Source of the DNA: Leucobacter massiliensis
GTDB taxonomy: Bacteria; Actinomycetota; Actinomycetes; Actinomycetales; Microbacteriaceae
Direction of reading: 5' to 3'
Assembly (NCBI RefSeq): GCF_002982315.1
Contig: NZ_MWZD01000019.1
Span: forward strand, 24,889 to 88,888
DNA length: 64,000 nt
In this document: in pieces, positions 1 through 9,000 of the stretch
Numbering within the stretch: position 1 is the first letter of the stretch
How the letters are laid out: each line of letters begins with the position of its first letter
Position numbers and translations under genes: made by a program
Notes under the pieces: generated by a model
The model's database searches: none
Told to the model about the DNA's origin: nothing
Seen by the model: only the letters and a program-made list of their open reading frames with translations

Positions 1-652
1 CTGCGTTCAGTTCCAGCAGCGCCTCGGCTGCTGCTTGCCGGATCTCGGGATGCTCGTCATCACTCGCGGCGATCTGTTTGAGATCGACGACCTGGTCCAG
101 CATCGAATGGGAGTCCCGGCCGGTGACCGCCTTAGCAGCCTGTACGCGTGCCTTCCCGCCGCCAGAAATTGCTGCGGCCTGCGGGGGTGTTGAATCAACA
201 CCCCCGGTGATTCCAGCCGAATCGTCGTCTTCCAGAGATTGTGTAAGGCGTTGATCGCGGGTGCTGGAGCCGAACTGAGTGGCTGCTTCACGGCGTTGCG
301 CTTCTTCGGCGTAGAGGACTTTGAGTTCCTCATACAGTTCGGCCTGTTCGATCGGGGTGAGCATCTTGTGCAGCGTGTTCTCATCTTGAATCGCCAAAAC
401 GGTGGACAGTTTGTCGGAGACGCCCTGCACCACCCACACCGGAACCGCGCGATGCCCAAGTTCACGCATCACCGCCAGTCTCCTGTTGCCTGAGATCAGT
501 ACGTTCCCGGCGGTGATCACGATGGGCGAGAGAAGCCCGAACCGGCGAACCGATTCGGTGAGCTCCTCCAGATCCCCCAGGTCACGCCGGTAGGAGTGGC
601 CCTCGGTGATCTGATCGATGGCGTGTTCCAGCACCAGATGCCCGCGACTCAT
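1..652 (-). CDS. ParB-like partition/nuclease-domain protein (partial, runs off the window start)
   Basis: Reading from ATG at 652 gives an uninterrupted frame to base 1, with the C-terminus outside the window. The N-terminal ~90 residues have the ParB/Srx-like layout: 'VRRFGLLSPIVITAGN' then 'ISGNRRLAVMRELGH', the family's G-N-R-R nucleotide-binding box, then a helical part (DENTLHKMLTPIEQAELYEEL). ParB-like proteins bind CTP and DNA in plasmid/chromosome partition, and some element-borne relatives act in replication or transfer. A strong GGAGG lies 7 nt before the start. The ATG overlaps the upstream gene's TGA (ATGA), so the two are probably translationally coupled. The fold is well supported; the exact role on this element is inferred. 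Confidence 0.8.
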   Translation of the reverse strand, partial: MSRGHLVLEHAIDQITEGHSYRRDLGDLEELTESVRRFGLLSPIVITAGNVLISGNRRLAVMRELGHRAVPVWVVQGVSDKLSTVLAIQDENTLHKMLTPIEQAELYEELKVLYAEEAQRREAATQFGSSTRDQRLTQSLEDDDSAGITGGVDSTPPQAAAISGGGKARVQAAKAVTGRDSHSMLDQVVDLKQIAASDDEHPEIRQAAAEALLELNA

Positions 653-1494
653 GCAGCACCTCCTTGCCCTTCCTGCAGGTCAGGTACGGACGCCATCCGG
701 CGGGATGATTCCACGAGGTCTTCATCGCGGAGAAGGTCGGCGACATCGTCACCGAGGAGCACACGAGCGAAGAGGCCATAGTCCCCGCGCTTGCGCCTGC
801 CGGTCTTGGTGCCGACGACAAGACGAACCAAGGATGCCCAGGCTTCTGGGGTGTAGCCGAGACGGATCGCGATGTGCAGTTCCTTCGACACGATCTCCAG
901 CGCCGAACTCGAGGACGACAGACCAGCGATGCGGTGGGCGATGTAGTCCACGGCTTGCTCGACGGGGCGGGCAGGCCAGTCAGTGAGGACAAGAAAGACG
1001 CAAGTCGCGCGGATCACCCGATCCACCGAATGATCCTCACCCTCATGGTTTCGCGCGTAGAGCGAATGCGCGTGGGGGTGCACGTCGTAGAAGAACTCTT
1101 CATAGTGTCCCGCCCGCATCGGCTCCTCAGCGGGGCGTTTTGAGGGTCGGCGTGCTTTGTCTTGGCTGGTCATGTTCCGGTCCGCGTGGACTTCGGCGGC
1201 GATGCCGAGCGCGACGGCACGGGTGATCACTGCCCAAGGGTCGTCGGCGCGGAGCGTGGTGGGTTGCCGCATCGCGAGGAACGCCTCGTATGCAGCGTCC
1301 TCTGGCGCGCGCCGCCATGCTTTCGCGATGGGCGTGTACTTGTGAGTGACGTAGACCATGAGCTCGGCCGCGACCGGGCTCGACGCCCAGGCATTGTGCT
1401 CATTGAGTTCCGTGATGAGTGCCCGCAGTCCTTCACCGGTAGTAAAGTCCGGCGCCGGTGTGGGGTTCTGGTGTTTTGAGAATGGGGGTGTCAT
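649..1494 (-). CDS. Hypothetical protein of an actinobacterial mobile element
   Basis: A 281-residue frame starting MTPPFSKHQN, with AGGAG about 7 nt before the ATG. A longer in-frame start at 1557 exists but lacks a good ribosome site. The protein is soluble-looking with no signal peptide or membrane span. An Arg/Lys-rich stretch (KARRPSKRPAEEP) sits near residue 115, and the C-terminal half is helical. I recognise no family. The stop overlaps the ParB-like start by 4 bp, so it belongs to the same leftward operon. A replication or maintenance role is only a guess from that context. Confidence 0.7.
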   Translation of the reverse strand: MTPPFSKHQNPTPAPDFTTGEGLRALITELNEHNAWASSPVAAELMVYVTHKYTPIAKAWRRAPEDAAYEAFLAMRQPTTLRADDPWAVITRAVALGIAAEVHADRNMTSQDKARRPSKRPAEEPMRAGHYEEFFYDVHPHAHSLYARNHEGEDHSVDRVIRATCVFLVLTDWPARPVEQAVDYIAHRIAGLSSSSSALEIVSKELHIAIRLGYTPEAWASLVRLVVGTKTGRRKRGDYGLFARVLLGDDVADLLRDEDLVESSRRMASVPDLQEGQGGAA

Positions 1495-1659
1495 GGTGAC
1501 TCCTGAGATGAGAGAAGATCCGTCGGTAGAGAGGTGTGACACCCACCCGACACGCATCCCCTCATCCCGCCGTCGCAGCGGAGACCACCCCCTGCCATAG
1601 GCAAAGGAGTACCGTCAGGCCTACCCGAAGCGGGCAGCCCGTCAGGGGTTCGTCTGGCG

Positions 1660-1746
1660 TCAGTTGGACGTCGGCGAGGAGTGTGAGAGTTCGTCGTGGT
1701 AGGTGGTGGCCGGTGCTCGGGTAGCGCCGGAGCCGGAATCGTTCAT
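1660..1746 (-). CDS. Possible small coupled ORF (28 aa)
   Basis: ATG at 1746 overlaps the TGA of the preceding gene (ATGA) and opens a 28-codon frame rich in Ser/Thr/Ala ending in TGA. The only support is overlap-type coupling and position between two genes of the same operon; composition is not decisive. The rest of the 1495-1742 spacer shows nothing else. Confidence 0.25.
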   Translation of the reverse strand: MNDSGSGATRAPATTYHDELSHSSPTSN

Positions 1747-2192
1747 CGGCTCACCCCTGTCCTCCCGAGCCGCAACTCTTGCGTCTGCGCTGGGACCGTG
1801 GTGTCTGGATCGATCTGCTGCTGCCTGCGTGTTAAATGTTCGGCGAGCTGTGCTCGCCCCTCGCGGATGCCCTCAAGGGTGGCGTCACGCAGCCGCGTGT
1901 TCAGCTCGGCACCTTTGCCGACGATCGCGCCACCTGCGCGCGCAGCGACATCAGTGGGACGAACCCACTCCACCCCGGTACGCCCTCGCGCTGAGGTCTG
2001 CCTGGTGAGGGTGGGGTCGCCGTGTGTGGCGAACTCCGATGCTCGCTCCGCCTCCCGCGTCTCCATGCCGGGTGTCGCGTTGGGTACCTCGGGCAGGTCG
2101 CTTGCTGGGAAACGAGGGTCTGGCAGTTCGGCTCGAAGCTGAGCGGCGTTCTCAGCCGCGTCGCGTGGGTTTACGGGTGTCGAGTCAGTCAT
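1743..2192 (-). CDS. Hypothetical protein, hydrophilic, mobile-element operon
   Basis: A 149-residue, charged, Pro/Arg-rich protein (MTDSTPVNPRDAAENAAQ...) with a GGAG ribosome site 7-8 nt upstream. The first 80 residues look disordered. Residues ~85-135 look helical and basic (GKGAELNTRLRDATLEGIREGRAQLAEHL split over two helices). No recognised family. It overlaps the DUF2637 gene upstream by 8 bp, so it is co-transcribed with it. Function unknown. Confidence 0.6.
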   Translation of the reverse strand: MTDSTPVNPRDAAENAAQLRAELPDPRFPASDLPEVPNATPGMETREAERASEFATHGDPTLTRQTSARGRTGVEWVRPTDVAARAGGAIVGKGAELNTRLRDATLEGIREGRAQLAEHLTRRQQQIDPDTTVPAQTQELRLGRTGVSR

Positions 2193-2916
2193 GAGATGCT
2201 CCGTTCTCTCGACGGTCAGGTGCGCTCAGCCAGCGGCCCACCGTTGTCGGATGCACCCCAAGCTCTGTGGCGATCTGCCGTCTCGAAACCCCATGAGACG
2301 CTAACGCGACCGCCTGCTCACGCCCAGCGGAGCCCTTCTTCTTGGCTCGGGCAAATGCTGGCGCAGAAGGCCCGGCACCGGCGTTGCTTGAACTTCTTGC
2401 TGCGGAGAGCACCGGTGTCGATGCCGCTCTTCGCCTGTTTACCGTCGGAGTCTCAGAGGTCCGCTGTGGGGCTTCGTTACGCGTGAGCTCGACGGTCAAA
2501 TGGGTCATTGCGAGCAGCACCAAGGGTGGGACTGAGGCGACAAGGGCTGCGATGATCGCGGGCACACGAGTGTCTGAGGCGACGACGGCGTGGGTGATGT
2601 TCGCCGCGACACTCACCCCAGCACCGGAAGCGAGCAGGAGCCAGGCGAACCGGCGTGCGGCGGGCGCGGAGTTGCGCAGCGCGACGACGGAGATCGTCGC
2701 TTCCAAGATCACCCCGTCAACGATCAGCGGCCACACCCACGCCTGCCCCGCCGGTACCCCCGACAGGACCGCGAGGTCCTGCAGCGTCGTAAACGACAAC
2801 CAGAACGCACCGAGGGCGAGAAGGATCGTGCCCGTGACGGCTAGGACAATCACGCCGCGTGACACCCCAGACCGTCCCACCTCTGCGGCGCGTACGTGCA
2901 GGTCCGGGGCGCTCAC
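2185..2916 (-). CDS. DUF2637 membrane protein with C-terminal helix-turn-helix
   Basis: GTG start, 243 residues. The N-terminal ~150 residues hold four hydrophobic segments (around 22-42, 55-75, 85-110 and 118-140), the pattern of DUF2637 proteins found on actinobacterial conjugative plasmids and integrative elements. After a low-complexity linker, residues ~198-232 form a helix-turn-helix (ALASHGVSRRQIATELGV, then HPTTVGRWLSAP), resembling resolvase C-terminal HTHs. The combination suggests a membrane-associated DNA-binding maintenance or spread factor. It starts immediately after the primase gene's stop codon in the same operon. Confidence 0.75.
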   Translation of the reverse strand: MSAPDLHVRAAEVGRSGVSRGVIVLAVTGTILLALGAFWLSFTTLQDLAVLSGVPAGQAWVWPLIVDGVILEATISVVALRNSAPAARRFAWLLLASGAGVSVAANITHAVVASDTRVPAIIAALVASVPPLVLLAMTHLTVELTRNEAPQRTSETPTVNRRRAASTPVLSAARSSSNAGAGPSAPAFARAKKKGSAGREQAVALASHGVSRRQIATELGVHPTTVGRWLSAPDRRENGASHD

Positions 2917-2918
2917 GA

Positions 2919-3800
2919 TTACCGCCTCATCCCGGCAAACGAGCGCCCCATTATCGGCTCAGCTACGGCAGCATCCGGATTCAGCGCGGTGGTGCGGTGG
3001 GCTGACTGGATAGTTGTTGCGATCTCCCGCGCTTCAAGCCCGGTGCGGGTAGCGGCGGGCTCGAGCAACGCATACGAGTCGCCATCGCTCAGTCCGCTCT
3101 CGGCGAGACGGCACGCAGCCCAGAACAGGCCCGCATTCCGATTCCCCTCTGTCAGCGTCCCCACCCACGCTACGAGCCCCTCCATCGAACCATCACGGCC
3201 CGGCCCGTCAGAGCTCGGCCTGGTTCGTGGCGCTGGGGTCGGGGTGAGAAGATCCCGTATCGCTGCCGAGTCGACTGGGCGCGGGTTCCTGCCGCGGGCG
3301 ATCACCTCGTAACGCCGCGGCCCGTGTTCAGTGTTGACTACGGACGGTGGGGCGATGATGTAGCCGCCGGTGCCACGGAGGTCGACATGTGCTCGGCCAC
3401 GCGACCAGGATCTCGCCTCGCGCTCGGGGCTGCTCGGGTAGTAGAGATGCAGGCCACCCGACGGCGAACGCACCGCAGCGTCCCATCCATCGACGAGGTT
3501 CTCCCGACGCAGCGTCCGCAGGACGGGAAAGCCGGAGCCTGTGGCGTGCACGTCGACATCGAGGACATCGATACCGACGCCGGTGGGGATCCCGATGTTT
3601 GCCTCCGGATGATACCGCCACCACGCACCCACTTGTTCGAGATCCGTGGTGGCGTCGTGGAACCCGTGCTCGGTGAGGGGTCGCTTCCCGCCCGGCACGC
3701 ACGGGAACACCGCCACTCCTGCTGAGGCATATGCGGCTGCCGCGTGTGAGAAGCGCAGTGGCAGTCGGGTGGGAAGGAGTCTGGGTGTGGGGTCGGTCAT
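2919..3800 (-). CDS. Bifunctional DNA primase/polymerase (AEP-type)
   Basis: 293 residues, GGAGG about 9 nt upstream of ATG. The N-terminal domain is the archaeo-eukaryotic primase-polymerase module: 'AYASAGVAVFPCVPGGKRP' then 'GVGIDVLDVDVHATG', where the Asp pair is the expected metal site, then 'SPSGGLHLYY' with the conserved His. The C-terminal ~90 residues (EGNRNAGLFWAACRLAESG...) are the helical tail usual in these enzymes. Such proteins prime replication of actinobacterial plasmids and integrative elements. No helicase domain is attached, so it would need a partner. Confidence 0.88.
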   Translation of the reverse strand: MTDPTPRLLPTRLPLRFSHAAAAYASAGVAVFPCVPGGKRPLTEHGFHDATTDLEQVGAWWRYHPEANIGIPTGVGIDVLDVDVHATGSGFPVLRTLRRENLVDGWDAAVRSPSGGLHLYYPSSPEREARSWSRGRAHVDLRGTGGYIIAPPSVVNTEHGPRRYEVIARGRNPRPVDSAAIRDLLTPTPAPRTRPSSDGPGRDGSMEGLVAWVGTLTEGNRNAGLFWAACRLAESGLSDGDSYALLEPAATRTGLEAREIATTIQSAHRTTALNPDAAVAEPIMGRSFAGMRR

Positions 3801-4068
3801 CGGTCGGGCACCTCCTTTGGTGACACAGCGCGAGCAGTCATCGATGCTCAGCGTGCGGTGTCATGCGGAAGGTGCGGCGGCAACAGTGCCGTCATCACCC
3901 TGGGTTGCAGAGTCCGCTCTCGAGCATTCCCTAGTCCCATCAACCACTACCCGGCCCGAGCCGTGGCCGTCGAGTGTTTTCGTGAGAGATGCGTCAAATC
4001 GTCAAGAAGATGCGTCGAATCGTCGAACACGCCCACCTCAGCCTCCACCGCACAAACAGCAGGTGGTG

Positions 4069-5034
4069 CTACAGATCGCGCCCGACACCCCGTCCAGGAT
4101 CAGACTGTTCTGGTCCGTCGCGGTCGCTGTCCAGCTGCTGTTCACGCTCAGCAAGGAGATCACTGAGCAGCACCCCACGCTCAAGCCGCGACGCATGCTC
4201 CACCCCTCCCAGGTCGGACGGCAGCGCGCCTGTGCGCCCGGTAGCGGTGACGTGCTCGTTCACGCGGTGAAGCACCTCGGTCAGGGGTTCGTGCTCGGTG
4301 TGGTGTTCGAGGATCCAGGCGATTTGATTCATTGCCGTGCTGTCGTGCTCTGCTGCTGGGAACGCCGCAGATGCCGTCGCCCCGTCGTCGCCGGGCACAG
4401 GGCCGACGACGAGCCGGAACTCACCTTCTCCGTCGATTCCGCTCGCCTCGTACACGCCCGCGGGCATCCAGTCGTGCGCCTCCGACGCGCGACCCGCGAA
4501 CAGCTCACCGTCTACAGGATCATCGGCATCCAGCACTCGAACATCTGGGTCGGCCGCGTTGAGCATCGTCTCCAACTGTTCGCGTTCCTGTCGGTCCAGT
4601 GGCACCACACGCAGCCCGGAGTCGCCGCTGTCGACGAGCCCGCGGAGGGTGTGGATGACGGCGAGATCGGCCGGTGCCCAAGCACGGGCGAACTGCTCCG
4701 GCAGATACGAGGTGCGCGGCCCACCCCCACTGAGCGCCTCTCGAAGCACGTGGTCTCGGCGCAGAGCCGTCGCGACGAATTCACTGCGCCATTGCGAGTG
4801 ATCCCACCGGTACTGCATATCGTTGTACTCGCCCTCATACGCAGGAGCGACCGCGACCAGATAGTCGTCCTTGACCGGTTGCGCCGGCAGCGGTTCTCGC
4901 TCCAGCATGTCGATCACGGCATCTCGCACCCGCTCCGCAGCCACGACCTGCGCCTGCTGCTGATGGGCCTGTTCAAGGTCTTCCAGCCGCTCCAACAGCT
5001 CGGGCAGACGAGCTGCCGCATACGCCAACTGCAA
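4069..5034 (-). CDS. Hypothetical acidic protein (321 aa)
   Basis: The frame opens with TTG at 5034, 12 nt after the stop of the preceding small gene; ATG is not available near this point. It has an N-terminal amphipathic or coiled-coil segment (ARLPELLERLEDLEQAHQQQ), then an acidic soluble body with no cysteine and no membrane span, and a charged C-terminus. Strongly acidic composition is common in actinobacterial element proteins. No family recognised. Direction and close spacing place it with the 70-residue gene upstream. Confidence 0.6.
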   Translation of the reverse strand: MQLAYAAARLPELLERLEDLEQAHQQQAQVVAAERVRDAVIDMLEREPLPAQPVKDDYLVAVAPAYEGEYNDMQYRWDHSQWRSEFVATALRRDHVLREALSGGGPRTSYLPEQFARAWAPADLAVIHTLRGLVDSGDSGLRVVPLDRQEREQLETMLNAADPDVRVLDADDPVDGELFAGRASEAHDWMPAGVYEASGIDGEGEFRLVVGPVPGDDGATASAAFPAAEHDSTAMNQIAWILEHHTEHEPLTEVLHRVNEHVTATGRTGALPSDLGGVEHASRLERGVLLSDLLAEREQQLDSDRDGPEQSDPGRGVGRDL

Positions 5035-5046
5035 ACAGGTCTCGCG

Positions 5047-5259
5047 CTACTGCTCATGCGCATCCTCAAACCCGTCAACGTCTCTGCCACCATCAGGCAG
5101 CATGAACGCATCATGACGCGGTTCTGGTGGGAACATGCGCGCCACGATCTCCGGAACCCCGGACCCTTCGAACGCCTCCCACCCAGCACCCGGATTATGC
5201 TCTGGATGCTCGCCCAGTAGCCCGGGTTCGGTTGGCGGTAATGAATGATCTTCGGGCAT
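5047..5259 (-). CDS. Small hypothetical protein (70 aa)
   Basis: Start at 5259 (MPEDHSLPPTEP) chosen because GGAG lies 9 nt upstream; longer in-frame starts back to 5415 have no ribosome site. Acidic and Pro/Glu/His rich, with no recognised domain. It ends 12 nt before the TTG start of the 321-residue gene in a different frame, so the two are either coupled genes or one gene split by a frameshift. Confidence 0.5.
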   Translation of the reverse strand: MPEDHSLPPTEPGLLGEHPEHNPGAGWEAFEGSGVPEIVARMFPPEPRHDAFMLPDGGRDVDGFEDAHEQ

Positions 5260-5428
5260 GACAGCAGACTCCATCACGAATGAGTAGACGGTAGCGAAAT
5301 GAACACGAACAGCGGCGGCAGTGCCGCGTTCTATTGGTAGGCATACGAATCGGTGAAAAGCCCCGGTTACGGTAGGCATGCGCGGTGAGGTCAAGAACAC
5401 GCGCGAAAACGACAAGCTGAGATCGTGC

Positions 5429-5890
5429 TCACCGTTCGAGCGTCGTCCTTGCAGGTGGCTCTTCCCTGATTCGGGGGGAAGGTTCCTCTGCGAGGGCTTG
5501 TTCTCGTTCCTGGAGGGCCTGCTCGAGGTAGCGGTTCACGAAGCCGTGGTTGGTTCCGTCCGCTCCGCCAGCAATGGGGATCTGGTGGAACGAGAACGAC
5601 GGGTGCGGTGTCGCATCACGCAGCCCCTCCAGCCAGTCATCGACATCACGGGGCTCCACCCAGTCCTGGGGCGGCGGGTTCGACTGCAAGAACTCCGTCG
5701 CCCCCGCATACGCGTCGGAGTCCTCAAGCATCTCGTGGATCGTCACCGCCATCGTCCGCGCCAGCGAAACTGGGCTCCGATCCGCGATCACTGTCGGCTC
5801 CACATCAGGGTCGTCCGACCACACGATCACACCCAGCCACAACGAACGCGGCAGGGGTAGCTGGCTTCTATCGGCAGGTTCAGAGGTCAT
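5429..5890 (-). CDS. Hypothetical protein (153 aa)
   Basis: ATG with GGAAGGA about 8 nt upstream. An acidic soluble protein (IVWSDDPDVEPTVIADRSP... EMLEDSDAYAGATEFLQSNP) with a helical Glu/Arg-rich C-terminus. It lies between the methyltransferase and the 70-residue gene on the same strand. I do not recognise the family. Confidence 0.6.
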   Translation of the reverse strand: MTSEPADRSQLPLPRSLWLGVIVWSDDPDVEPTVIADRSPVSLARTMAVTIHEMLEDSDAYAGATEFLQSNPPPQDWVEPRDVDDWLEGLRDATPHPSFSFHQIPIAGGADGTNHGFVNRYLEQALQEREQALAEEPSPRIREEPPARTTLER

Positions 5891-5962
5891 CGTGGAGTCC
5901 TTCCAAGCGAGAGCTCGCGCCCTTCATGCGCGAGCGTTACGGGATAGGTGCGGAGAGGCCAG

Positions 5963-7045
5963 CTACACCTCCAGTCGTGAACGAATCAACGGAATGAACG
6001 ATGGATCCTTCTCCACACCGATCACCCCGTAGTGGGCTTCAACGGCCGCCTGCAACGTCGTCCCGGAACCGGAGAACGGTTCGAGCACCAGCCCTCGCGG
6101 AGGGGTGACGAGCGTGATCAGCCAACGCATGAGCGCTAGCGGTTTCACGGTCGAATGGGAGACCCCGAACGCGCGGGGCCGCTCTTCGCGACCGGGTTTG
6201 TGATCGAAACGGAAGATCGGGAACTTCCGTGACAGCGACTCGCCCTGCCAGGTGCCCGTCAGCACGTCGAGCGCGTCGGCCTGCCCCTGATCGAAGACGA
6301 CATTCGTCGGCCACCGATCGTCTGCGAACCTGCCCCCGTCGACGTTGATAGCACCGACGCCATGCTGAAGAACATTGCCGACGACGGTGCCCGCGAACGG
6401 TTTCCTGGCGATGATGATGGGCTCGAATGCGGGCCGCAACGCGGTACCCCATCCGTCCCATTGCTGGGCGTCATCGGTGACCGGGGTGCCTTTGGATAGG
6501 ACGGTGCGGGTTGCACCGAGCACCCCGTCATGGTCGGTGGTCTGCACGATCCGATCGGTGCGGTGTGCACCAAGGTGCTTATCGATCGCGTGCGCGAGGT
6601 CCATGCTCTTGGGCATTCCGGTGGTGTGCAGCCACGCGATCTGGTCACGGATCTCGAACCCTGCATTCTCGATTCCGCGCACCATACGATGCCACGTGCG
6701 TGCACCACCGAACGCTGCAACATACGCACCCGGCTTCAGCACGTGCAATGCTCCTGCAGCCCACGCCGTGCACCAGGCTTCGAACACTTCCGGTGCAGTC
6801 ATTGCAGACGTGTCCATGTGTGGGAGGGACTCGCGAAACCCGGACGCGCCGTCCCAGGAGTGACCGTTAAAGCTCAACCCGTAGGGCGGGTCGGTCACAA
6901 GAGCGTCGATGCTCGCCTCAGGCAGGAGCGGGAGGAGCTCGACAGCGTCACCGAGATATACGGTGGTCTGCTCTTCGGCTATGACGGGGGCAGGTAGTTC
7001 AGCGAGCCTCGGCGCGGGGGCGGGCGGCGGGGTGGGGTCTGGCAT
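5963..7045 (-). CDS. Site-specific DNA methyltransferase, beta-class (DPPY)
   Basis: 360 residues from ATG at 7045 (GGGAG upstream); an earlier start at 7198 adds an unlikely leader. Catalytic motif IV 'VTDPPYGLSF' lies at about residues 50-59 and the S-adenosylmethionine motif 'EPFSGSGTTLQAAVEA' near the C-terminus (~322-338). This order defines beta-class N6-adenine or N4-cytosine methyltransferases. 'HSTVKPLALMRWLI' is also typical of this group. No endonuclease gene adjoins it, so it is probably an orphan enzyme protecting the element. It heads the leftward block; the 7046-7337 spacer holds no gene. Confidence 0.9.
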   Translation of the reverse strand: MPDPTPPPAPAPRLAELPAPVIAEEQTTVYLGDAVELLPLLPEASIDALVTDPPYGLSFNGHSWDGASGFRESLPHMDTSAMTAPEVFEAWCTAWAAGALHVLKPGAYVAAFGGARTWHRMVRGIENAGFEIRDQIAWLHTTGMPKSMDLAHAIDKHLGAHRTDRIVQTTDHDGVLGATRTVLSKGTPVTDDAQQWDGWGTALRPAFEPIIIARKPFAGTVVGNVLQHGVGAINVDGGRFADDRWPTNVVFDQGQADALDVLTGTWQGESLSRKFPIFRFDHKPGREERPRAFGVSHSTVKPLALMRWLITLVTPPRGLVLEPFSGSGTTLQAAVEAHYGVIGVEKDPSFIPLIRSRLEV

Positions 7046-7337
7046 GGTGGGTGGCTCCCTACTGTTCGGGGCCTGTCCGCCTTCGTGTGCGACGAACAGG
7101 ATCACCCAGCAGGTACGGGCCACGCCGACAACCCTGTCGCGCCACAACCCCACCGTCAGAATCAAGCCAGCGGCGCTTGCCTCACTCGAATCAGCCACCC
7201 GGAGTCGATCTGGCTTCGCTGATTCCCGGTGCTCTCATTCCTCCACACACGATCGGCAATCAACGAACGCGTAGCCATCCTTCGTTTGGCTAGGACGCGA
7301 AAATTCATGATCTGGCCTGGTTGCTGCCGAGGGTCGC

Positions 7338-8219
7338 TCAGAGAGTCACGCGCGTTGACGATGAAGGGGGATGTCCGAATACAGTCCGGTAAGACCGCGA
7401 TGCCTGGGAAAGATCGATCCAGCCCACAGCTCGCGCGGCGGCGGCTACGCCCCGATCTTCTTGCGTGAGAATCTCATGCATTCGATAAGCGCGTGCCTCG
7501 CGCAGGAACTTCGATGGCGGAAGGCCAGTGTGGCGGACAAAGAGTCGTGTGAGGTGCGCCGGCGAAAGGCTCACTCGCTCCGCTAAGAGAGAGACGGTCC
7601 AGTGTTGATCGAGATGATCTTCCAATAGTGCGATAGCTTTCCCAACCTGCGGGTGCACATGCACTGGGTCCTTCATCGTCTCTCCATCGCCAAGAACGAG
7701 ACTAAGTACACGTGCAAGATGCGCCATACGATCCAGATCGTTCTTCGCAACCAGAGTCCCGAGGTGGGCGAGTGTGCCGAGGTGTTCGCGGATTTCTATG
7801 CCATGACGAGGCGCGAATGTGAGAAGACGAGGCTGCGAACCTGCGAAGAGGTCTCCTAGCAACTTTCCGCTATACGGAAGCCATTGAACTTGCTCGAGCG
7901 CAAACTGCTGATCGACATACAGAGTTACGGTTTCGACAGCAGTAGAAGGAACACATGTGTACTGTCTCCTAGGCGGCAATACGGCCATCCCGCCCCGTCT
8001 CAGAGAGATCGAACCGTTGTCGAAGACGATCTCTGTGCTGCCACGAACGGTGTATACGAGCTTCACGTCTTCCGATTGAGTCGGACCTGCCTTCCGGCTC
8101 GCGTGGGCGCGGAGTACCCGCATTGGGCCGAGTCCGTCCCCTTCATTGTTCGGCAAAGGACTCGCGACGCAACCCCGAACTATTGAGGACGCTGATAGAT
8201 CAGCGGAGACCGAATCCAT
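7338..8219 (-). CDS. AraC-family transcriptional regulator
   Basis: 293 residues. The N-terminal half is a cupin-like sensor (VKLVYTVRGSTEIVFDNGSISL, then RRGGMAVLPPRRQYTC). The C-terminal ~100 residues carry two HTHs: 'WTVSLLAERVSLSPAHLTRLF' and 'GVAAAARAVGWIDLSQASRSY' followed by 'FGHPPSSSTR'. It starts 15 bp after the MerB-like gene stop on the same strand, so it is probably the last gene of the old-yellow-enzyme operon. The ribosome site is weak (AGGG). The inducer is unknown. Confidence 0.85.
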   Translation of the reverse strand: MDSVSADLSASSIVRGCVASPLPNNEGDGLGPMRVLRAHASRKAGPTQSEDVKLVYTVRGSTEIVFDNGSISLRRGGMAVLPPRRQYTCVPSTAVETVTLYVDQQFALEQVQWLPYSGKLLGDLFAGSQPRLLTFAPRHGIEIREHLGTLAHLGTLVAKNDLDRMAHLARVLSLVLGDGETMKDPVHVHPQVGKAIALLEDHLDQHWTVSLLAERVSLSPAHLTRLFVRHTGLPPSKFLREARAYRMHEILTQEDRGVAAAARAVGWIDLSQASRSYRTVFGHPPSSSTRVTL

Positions 8220-8234
8220 GGAGCGACCCTTGTG

Positions 8235-8909
8235 CTAGCCCGGGAATCCCCAAAATGAGCCGTGGAGTCCGACGCTGCGGAAGTAGTCGGTCGCGGCTGT
8301 CGGATCGCGGCGAATGTAGGGGGTGCCCAGGCGTCCTTCGTACCAGTGGGCGGCGAGGTTCCACAGAGTCTTGAGGCTCATGATGTAGCCGCGTTGGTGG
8401 CCGTGGCGGTCGAGCCAGGTGTTGACGCAGGTCTCGTCGCAGAAGATGAGCTGGTTGTCGCAGGCGTGGGCGGCGTCGGGCCAGATCTGGTCGGCGGGGG
8501 TAAGGAAGTGCGCGACCTGGTCGCCCGTTGGCGGTGCTTGGTTGGTGACCGTCCAGGCGTGTGGGGTGTCGCAGGCAGGACAGGTGGTCGCGACGAGGAC
8601 GGAAGGCGAGTCGGGGACGAGGTGCGGGATGGCGAAGGAGTCCCAGGCGCAGCCTCCCCACCAAAGGGTATGCGGTCCCATGACGGAGAACCCGAAGGAG
8701 CGGGTTGCGAACGGGTGCGCCATCTCGACCTGTCCGTTTTTGAGGACGAGGTTGCGGGTGTCGGCAAGTTCCGTGAGTGCCTGCTGATACACGTCCGCTG
8801 ACAGGTCGAGGCTGGCGGCGAGTTCGTCGCGGGGAGGAAGAGCGCCGGTCCGGGCGAGGTGAGTGTAGATCGTATGCCGTACGCGTTCGGCGGTATCTGA
8901 GATCGTCAT
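8235..8909 (-). CDS. MerB-like (organomercurial lyase family) protein
   Basis: 224 residues, AGGAG 7 nt upstream of ATG. An N-terminal winged-helix-like part (residues 1-60) precedes a MerB-type core. C87-x-x-D90 in 'GGCAWDSFAIPHL' matches the MerB Cys/Asp pair, and C157/C161 in 'IFCDETCVNTW' lie where the second catalytic Cys is expected. The tail 'MSLKTLWNLAAHWYEGRL' is usual in MerB-like proteins. There is also a CPAC pair (110-113). MerB cleaves C-Hg bonds, but no merA, merR or mer transporter is nearby and the operon partners are reductases. It may act on another substrate; the fold call is firmer than the reaction. Confidence 0.78.
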   Translation of the reverse strand: MTISDTAERVRHTIYTHLARTGALPPRDELAASLDLSADVYQQALTELADTRNLVLKNGQVEMAHPFATRSFGFSVMGPHTLWWGGCAWDSFAIPHLVPDSPSVLVATTCPACDTPHAWTVTNQAPPTGDQVAHFLTPADQIWPDAAHACDNQLIFCDETCVNTWLDRHGHQRGYIMSLKTLWNLAAHWYEGRLGTPYIRRDPTAATDYFRSVGLHGSFWGFPG

Positions 8910-9000
8910 CGTTGACTCCTGAGGGTGATGTGTGCCGCATACGAGGACCGGTGGACGGGGAAGCCGCTTGGCTGGCACAGTGGCAGCCTCCCCGGTCGGG

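Noticed and set aside
3646..5220. Long plus-strand open frame of over 500 codons
   Set aside because: It lies opposite minus-strand genes with good starts, has Arg/His/Pro-rich composition and no domain; it is an antisense shadow of GC-rich coding DNA.
8235..8909. A mercury-resistance operon
   Set aside because: Only a MerB-like gene is present; no mercuric reductase, MerR or transporter was found nearby.
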